A DNA stretch of 35,555 bases, from positions 1 to 35,555 of the forward strand of contig JAFQQJ010000026.1 of the NCBI GenBank assembly GCA_017411325.1, given 5' to 3'. The notes beneath the pieces are model-generated. The model did no database searches. It was given only the letters and a program-made list of their open reading frames with translations, and was not told the origin of the DNA. Origin of the DNA: Clostridia bacterium (lineage in GTDB: Bacteria; Bacillota; Clostridia; CAKSNL01; HGM11501). Shown in pieces: positions 31,824 through 35,555 of this stretch (position 1 is the first letter of the stretch; every line of letters begins with the position of its first letter). The translations under genes and the position numbers were made by a program.

Positions 31824-33863
31824 ATGAAAAAGATTATATCATTGTTACTCATATTTACATTTATCTTTACACTTACGGCTTTTGCCGGAGAAAACGAGAA
31901 GATGAAGGAAGTTCTTATGTCCGTAAAGGAAAGAATTCCTGATACGGAGGAGTTTGAAAACTTTGAAAGCACCGAAAGAACCAGAAACGGCATTACAACC
32001 TATACCTTTATGTGGTATAACTCCGGTGAGGACTACAGGGAAATGTCGGTAAGGGCAACGGAAAGCGGGCTTATTACAAGCTATAACTTTTACAAAAACG
32101 AAAAGTATGAAAATAAGCCTTCAGTAAATAAGCCGGAGACAAAGGAGTTTTTAGAAAAGGCGAAAGAACTTTCTGCCAAAATCAATCCTTCTGTAAGCGA
32201 TAGCATTGAAGTAAGTGTAAGAAGCGGCTATGAAAGCTTATATGACAGAGAATATTATTTCATCCTTACGCACAAGGAAAACGGAATTCCCGTTTACGGA
32301 AATACAGGAAGCCTTACCATTGCAGCAGACGGTGAAACACTTACTAATTACTATATGAATTATACAGAGGGCGTTCCTTATCAAAAGCCCGATAAGGCAA
32401 TTACAAGGGAAGAAGCCGAAAAAGCCTATGCATCTGAAATAGGAATGAATCTTGAATACCGCACGGAATATGACAAAAGAGAGCGTAAGATTTACCTTTC
32501 ATATCTTCCCGAAAAAACCTACGGCGTATATATTGACGCCTTTACTGGAAAGGCAATTGAGCCCGGCGAAGCAACGGTTGAAACCTTTGGCACAGTAACG
32601 GAAGAATCAGCGGCTGCTGATAAGGCGGCAGGAAGCGTAAATTCCGCAAACCGTTTTTCCGAGGCAGAGCTTAAAGAATTTGCCAAGCTTGAAAACTTGA
32701 TTTCAAAGGAAAAGGCGGAAAAAATCATAAGAGACCTTAAGGTTTTAAGAGACGATAAGGCAACTCTTAAAAATATTTCCACAAGCCGCGATTATTACGA
32801 TGAAGAAAGGTACTATTATTCGTTAAGCTTTGAGGGCGAAAACTATTATTATGCAAGTGCAAAAATAGATGCCGTAACCGGTAAGGTATTAAACTTCTAT
32901 CAGGATTCCGATTATAAAGAAGTTCCCGAAGAAGACAAGGAAGAAATGGAAAAGAAAATAAACGGCTATCTTGCACTTCTTTGCCCCGGCGAAACAGGCG
33001 ATGACAAAGAATACAGAATGACAGGCGAAAATGGCAATATCACAAGCCGCAATTTCACACGTCATGTCAATGATATTCCTTATGGTAACGACAGAATCAG
33101 AATTGAAGTAAGCGGCTCTGACGGTAGCTTAAGAAGCTACTCTTATGCAAAAACTGATGTGGAATTCCCTTCTCCCGAGGGAATAATAACTAAAGATGCT
33201 GCCGCAGAAAAAATGTTTGACTTAACGGAATATAAAATGTATTATTATCCCGTAGCGGGCGATGAGGGTAAAATAAAGGGAAGCTTTCTTCTGTACATGC
33301 TTAATGAATCCGTAGAAATCGATGCATTCACAGGCGAGAGAATCCTTGGCTATGAAGTCCTTGAAATTCCCGAATATACCGATATAAAAGGGCATTATGC
33401 GGAAGAAGCGATACTTAAGTTAAAGCGCTTTGGTATCGGATTTGCGGAAAGCGAATACCGTCCCGATGATATAATAACACAGAAGGACTATATCACACTT
33501 TTAAGCTATGCTGTAAGAAGAAATTCTTCCATCATTCTTGCAAAGGAATATGATGCAGAAAGCTATTATAAAAGTGCATATAACTATAATATAATCGATG
33601 AAAAAGAGCGTAATGACAACGCGGAAGTAAGAAGAATTGATGCGGCGGTTTACTTTATAAATGCTCTTGACCTTGCGGAAATCGCATCACTTCCCGGCAT
33701 CTATAACTGCCCCTTTACCGATGTGGCGGAAAAGGAAGGCTATGCAAGCATTCTTTACGGCTTCGGAATCGTAAAGGGTGACGGAACGGGACTTTTCCAT
33801 CCCGAAAGAGGGGTAACCCGCGGTGAGGCAGCAGTTATGATTTATAACTATCTTGCAAGATAA
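31824..33863 (+). CDS. Secreted YcdB/YcdC-type (PepSY-like) protein with C-terminal SLH repeats
   Basis: 679 residues. The signal peptide is KKIISLLLIFTFIFTLTAFA. Three beta units each end in a DA-x-TG motif (IDAFTGKAIEPG near 236, IDAVTGKVLNFY near 348, IDAFTGERILGY near 499), as in YcdB/YcdC and PepSY domains. The last ~165 residues are three SLH repeats: YTDIKGHYAEEAILKLKRFG (~517), a degenerate one around 570-620, and CPFTDVAEKEGYASILYGFG (~629) with GVTRGEAAVMIYNYL. SLH domains bind pyruvylated wall polymer, so it is held on the surface. It starts 12 bases after the anti-sigma stop, with AAGGAGG at the right place, and belongs to the operon. Confidence 0.9.
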   Translation: MKKIISLLLIFTFIFTLTAFAGENEKMKEVLMSVKERIPDTEEFENFESTERTRNGITTYTFMWYNSGEDYREMSVRATESGLITSYNFYKNEKYENKPSVNKPETKEFLEKAKELSAKINPSVSDSIEVSVRSGYESLYDREYYFILTHKENGIPVYGNTGSLTIAADGETLTNYYMNYTEGVPYQKPDKAITREEAEKAYASEIGMNLEYRTEYDKRERKIYLSYLPEKTYGVYIDAFTGKAIEPGEATVETFGTVTEESAAADKAAGSVNSANRFSEAELKEFAKLENLISKEKAEKIIRDLKVLRDDKATLKNISTSRDYYDEERYYYSLSFEGENYYYASAKIDAVTGKVLNFYQDSDYKEVPEEDKEEMEKKINGYLALLCPGETGDDKEYRMTGENGNITSRNFTRHVNDIPYGNDRIRIEVSGSDGSLRSYSYAKTDVEFPSPEGIITKDAAAEKMFDLTEYKMYYYPVAGDEGKIKGSFLLYMLNESVEIDAFTGERILGYEVLEIPEYTDIKGHYAEEAILKLKRFGIGFAESEYRPDDIITQKDYITLLSYAVRRNSSIILAKEYDAESYYKSAYNYNIIDEKERNDNAEVRRIDAAVYFINALDLAEIASLPGIYNCPFTDVAEKEGYASILYGFGIVKGDGTGLFHPERGVTRGEAAVMIYNYLAR

Positions 33864-33896
33864 TAAGACCATTCTTATATTGTTTTTTCTCCTTAT

Positions 33897-33926
33897 AAAA
33901 GGGATGTGCTTTGGCACATCCCTTTT
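33897..33926 (+). terminator. Terminator after the YcdB/SLH gene
   Basis: AAAAGGGATGTGC (33897-33909) and GCACATCCCTTTT (33914-33926) form a 13-bp stem. The sequence is almost that of the terminator at 7456-7482. Confidence 0.92.
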
Positions 33927-33929
33927 GCC

Positions 33930-33958
33930 TTGACTAAAAAGCTTTATTGTGGTAAAAT
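33930..33958 (+). promoter_or_regulatory. Sigma-A promoter of luxS-mtnN
   Basis: TTGACT (33930-33935) and TAAAAT (33953-33958) are 17 bases apart; the leader to luxS would be about 18 bases. Confidence 0.82.
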
Positions 33959-33982
33959 AGCAAAAGCAAAGGAGTTGACTTT

Positions 33983-34444
33983 ATGGAGCGAATTACAAGC
34001 TTTTCCGTGGATCACGATTTTATCGATCCGGGAATTTATGTGTCTAGAATTGACGGGGACATTACTACCTACGATTTAAGGACAAGAAAGCCCAATGCGG
34101 GATGCTATATGGATAATATCACTATGCATACGGTTGAGCATATGCTGGCAACATATTTAAGAAATTCCGAAATAAAGGACGATGTTATATATTTTGGACC
34201 TATGGGCTGTCAGACAGGCTTTTATCTTCTTTTAAGAAATGCGGATAACGCCAAGACTTTATCGGTTCTTAAGGATTGCCTTTCCAAGGTTTTGGAATAT
34301 GAGGGAAAAGTATTTGGTGCAGAAAGGAAAGAGTGCGGAAACTATCAGAATTTAGACCTTGCTTCGGCAAAGGCTGAATGTAAAGCATACCTTTCGGCAC
34401 TTAATAAAAAAGAGCAGACATTCAGGTACGAAAAGGAGTTATAA
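33983..34444 (+). CDS. luxS: S-ribosylhomocysteine lyase LuxS
   Basis: 153 residues. LuxS cleaves S-ribosylhomocysteine to homocysteine and DPD, the precursor of autoinducer 2. The metal ligands are His49 and His53 (MHTVEHMLATYLR) and Cys118 (KECGNY); the catalytic-region Cys is in GPMGCQTGFYL. It is the first gene of a luxS-mtnN-DUF896 operon, which places the enzyme directly before the nucleosidase that makes its substrate. AAAGGAG precedes the ATG. Confidence 0.98.
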   Translation: MERITSFSVDHDFIDPGIYVSRIDGDITTYDLRTRKPNAGCYMDNITMHTVEHMLATYLRNSEIKDDVIYFGPMGCQTGFYLLLRNADNAKTLSVLKDCLSKVLEYEGKVFGAERKECGNYQNLDLASAKAECKAYLSALNKKEQTFRYEKEL

Positions 34445-34445
34445 A

Positions 34446-35153
34446 ATGGTTCAGAAAGCAGATATCGGAATAATTTGTGCAATGGAAGTGGAGCTTAATA
34501 AAATAAGCGAAGCTATGGAAATAAAACTGAAAAAGGAAATAAGCGGAGTTGAGTTTTTATACGGCACTTTGGAAGGCAAAAACGTAGTATGTGCCGTATG
34601 CGGAGTGGGAAAGGTGTTTGCCGCAATATGCACAGAAGCTATGATACTTAATTTCGTTCCCGGTGTAATTGTAAATTCTGGTGTTGCAGGGGGGCTTTCG
34701 GAAAGCCTTTCTATCTGCGATGCGGTTGTGGCTGAAAGCTTAGTGCAGCACGATATGGATACATCCCCTTTAGGTGATCCCGTAGGGTTATTATCCGGAA
34801 TAAACATCGTAAACATTCCCTGCGATGAAAAGGCGGGGAAAATACTTAAAAAGGCCGCAGAGGAACTTTCTGTTCATACAGAAACAGGAGTAATTGCAAC
34901 GGGTGATCAGTTTATATCCGGCAACGAGAAAAAAGATTGGCTTAAGAAGAGCTTTGATGCAAAAGCCTGCGAAATGGAGGGCGGCGCCGTTGCCCATGTG
35001 TGCTATGTAAATAAAGTGAAATGTGCGGTGCTTCGAACCATTTCCGACGGCGGAAACGACGATGCGAAAATGGACTTTCCCACTTTCTGCAAAAAGGCAT
35101 CTGATGTATCAAGCGAAATAATGAAGAGATTTGTGAGGGATTACAATGACTGA
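34446..35153 (+). CDS. mtnN: 5'-methylthioadenosine/S-adenosylhomocysteine nucleosidase
   Basis: 235 residues. It removes adenine from SAH and methylthioadenosine, giving S-ribosylhomocysteine for LuxS. Motifs are IGIICAMEVELNKI at the start, VVCAVCGVGKVFAA, VNSGVAGGLSESLSICDAVV and the purine-binding EMEGGAVAHVCY, followed by VLRTISDGG. The ATG at 34446, 1 base after the luxS stop and with AAAAGGAG before it, is chosen; an ORF start 87 bases upstream lies within luxS. It overlaps DUF896 by 8 bases. Confidence 0.97.
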   Translation: MVQKADIGIICAMEVELNKISEAMEIKLKKEISGVEFLYGTLEGKNVVCAVCGVGKVFAAICTEAMILNFVPGVIVNSGVAGGLSESLSICDAVVAESLVQHDMDTSPLGDPVGLLSGINIVNIPCDEKAGKILKKAAEELSVHTETGVIATGDQFISGNEKKDWLKKSFDAKACEMEGGAVAHVCYVNKVKCAVLRTISDGGNDDAKMDFPTFCKKASDVSSEIMKRFVRDYND

Positions 35154-35361
35154 CGAAAAGATTTTAAGAATAAACGAGCTTTCAAAAAAGGCTAAAACAG
35201 TAGGACTTACCGAGGAGGAAAAGGCGGAGCAGAAGCGCCTTCGTGAGGAATATGTGGCAGGCTTCAGGGCATCCCTTCAGAGAGAGCTTGATAACACCTA
35301 CATAAAACACCCCGACGGTAGTTTGGAGAAAATTCAGAAAAAAGGCAATAAAAAAAGCTGA
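35146..35361 (+). CDS. DUF896 (YnzC-like) small protein
   Basis: 71 residues, helical and highly charged. It carries the DUF896 signature: INELSKKAKTVGLTEEEKAE, then EQKRLREEYVAGFRASLQ, as in the B. subtilis YnzC three-helix fold. Function unknown. It starts within the mtnN stop region (8-base overlap), so it is the last gene of the luxS operon. Its stop is followed after 4 bases by the 19-nt element at 35366-35384. Confidence 0.93.
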   Translation: MTDEKILRINELSKKAKTVGLTEEEKAEQKRLREEYVAGFRASLQRELDNTYIKHPDGSLEKIQKKGNKKS

Positions 35362-35365
35362 GCAA

Positions 35366-35384
35366 CGGCGGTACTTCTTAGGGA
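35366..35384 (+). repeat. 19-nt 3'UTR element, copy 2
   Basis: CGGCGGTACTTCTTAGGGA follows the DUF896 stop codon after 4 bases. It is identical in sequence and in transcript orientation to the copy after the aldolase stop at 137-119. A hairpin follows (CCAAAATC/GATTTTGG, 35393-35411), then the terminator at 35445. Confidence 0.7.
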
Positions 35385-35444
35385 TAAATCGCCCAAAATC
35401 CACGATTTTGGCATATTACTGTGTCAAAAAGCCTTGCAATAATT

Positions 35445-35475
35445 AAAAAACTCCAACATCGAGTTGGAGTTTTTT
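35445..35475 (+). terminator. Terminator of the luxS-mtnN-DUF896 operon
   Basis: AAAAAACTCCAAC (35445-35457) and GTTGGAGTTTTTT (35463-35475) form a perfect stem with an ATCGA loop. Confidence 0.93.
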
Positions 35476-35555
35476 GTTCAAGAGCAAAAGGCTCTTTTCA
35501 CATATCCGTCAAGGATTCCTTCGGCTTTTTTCCTATGCGAAGGAAATTTTCTTAG

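Overview
The window reads as a chromosomal segment of a low-to-mid GC Firmicutes bacterium of class Clostridia, most likely a gut or other anaerobic member. The signs are strong AGGAGG-type ribosome binding sites, sigma-A promoters with TTGACA/TATAAT boxes 17 bases apart, a CIRCE operator before groES-groL, an Asp23/Gls24 protein, a GTP-dependent PEP carboxykinase, an ECF sigma/anti-sigma pair, an SLH-domain surface protein and a clostridial-type structured dispersed repeat. I cannot place it to genus. There are no rRNA or tRNA genes, CRISPR arrays, transposases or phage genes; nearly all of the window is ordinary, densely packed chromosome.

Layout. 1-3.3 kb: a class II aldolase (minus), then a metallo-beta-lactamase-fold protein with N-terminal ACT-like domains, whose 5' leader carries a structured repeat, and a TIGR04076-type protein. 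3.3-5.6 kb: a duplicated DUF1538 membrane protein with a tandem PII-like protein, probably a transporter and its regulator. 5.6-7.4 kb: a degenerate SGNH-like protein and a PQ-loop (SemiSWEET-like) membrane protein, divergent from a LysR regulator. 7.5-9.5 kb: groES-groL under CIRCE control. 9.6-12.1 kb: an unrecognised protein, then asp23-nadK-argR. 12.1-16.1 kb: a coupled run of MATE transporter, trmO, rhaM, lipoprotein and aldo/keto reductase. 16.1-20.9 kb: alaS, a secreted copper-amine-oxidase-N-like beta-rich protein, and a HIT hydrolase.

20.9-24.8 kb: an AT-rich double zinc-ribbon gene and an FAD oxidoreductase (minus), the latter with a perfect 15-bp inverted repeat around its promoter, facing away from pckG. 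24.8-30.2 kb: an AraC regulator divergent from a three-gene operon (clan GH-A glycosidase, sialate-O-acetylesterase-like SGNH esterase, GH110-like beta-helix). None of the three has a signal peptide, which suggests intracellular processing of an acetylated, alpha-galactosylated oligosaccharide. 30.2-33.9 kb: ECF sigma factor, membrane anti-sigma and a YcdB/SLH surface protein, with a long hairpin in the leader. 33.9-35.4 kb: luxS-mtnN-DUF896, the SAH recycling and AI-2 branch.

The most interesting items are: (i) a 19-nt element, CGGCGGTACTTCTTAGGGA, found just after the stop codon of two unrelated transcripts at opposite ends of the window, in the same orientation relative to transcription and each time followed by a hairpin and a terminator; (ii) the DUF1538/tandem-PII pair; (iii) the intracellular GH-A/esterase/GH110-like operon; (iv) the promoter-spanning operator of the FAD oxidoreductase; and (v) the long inverted repeat in the ECF sigma leader.
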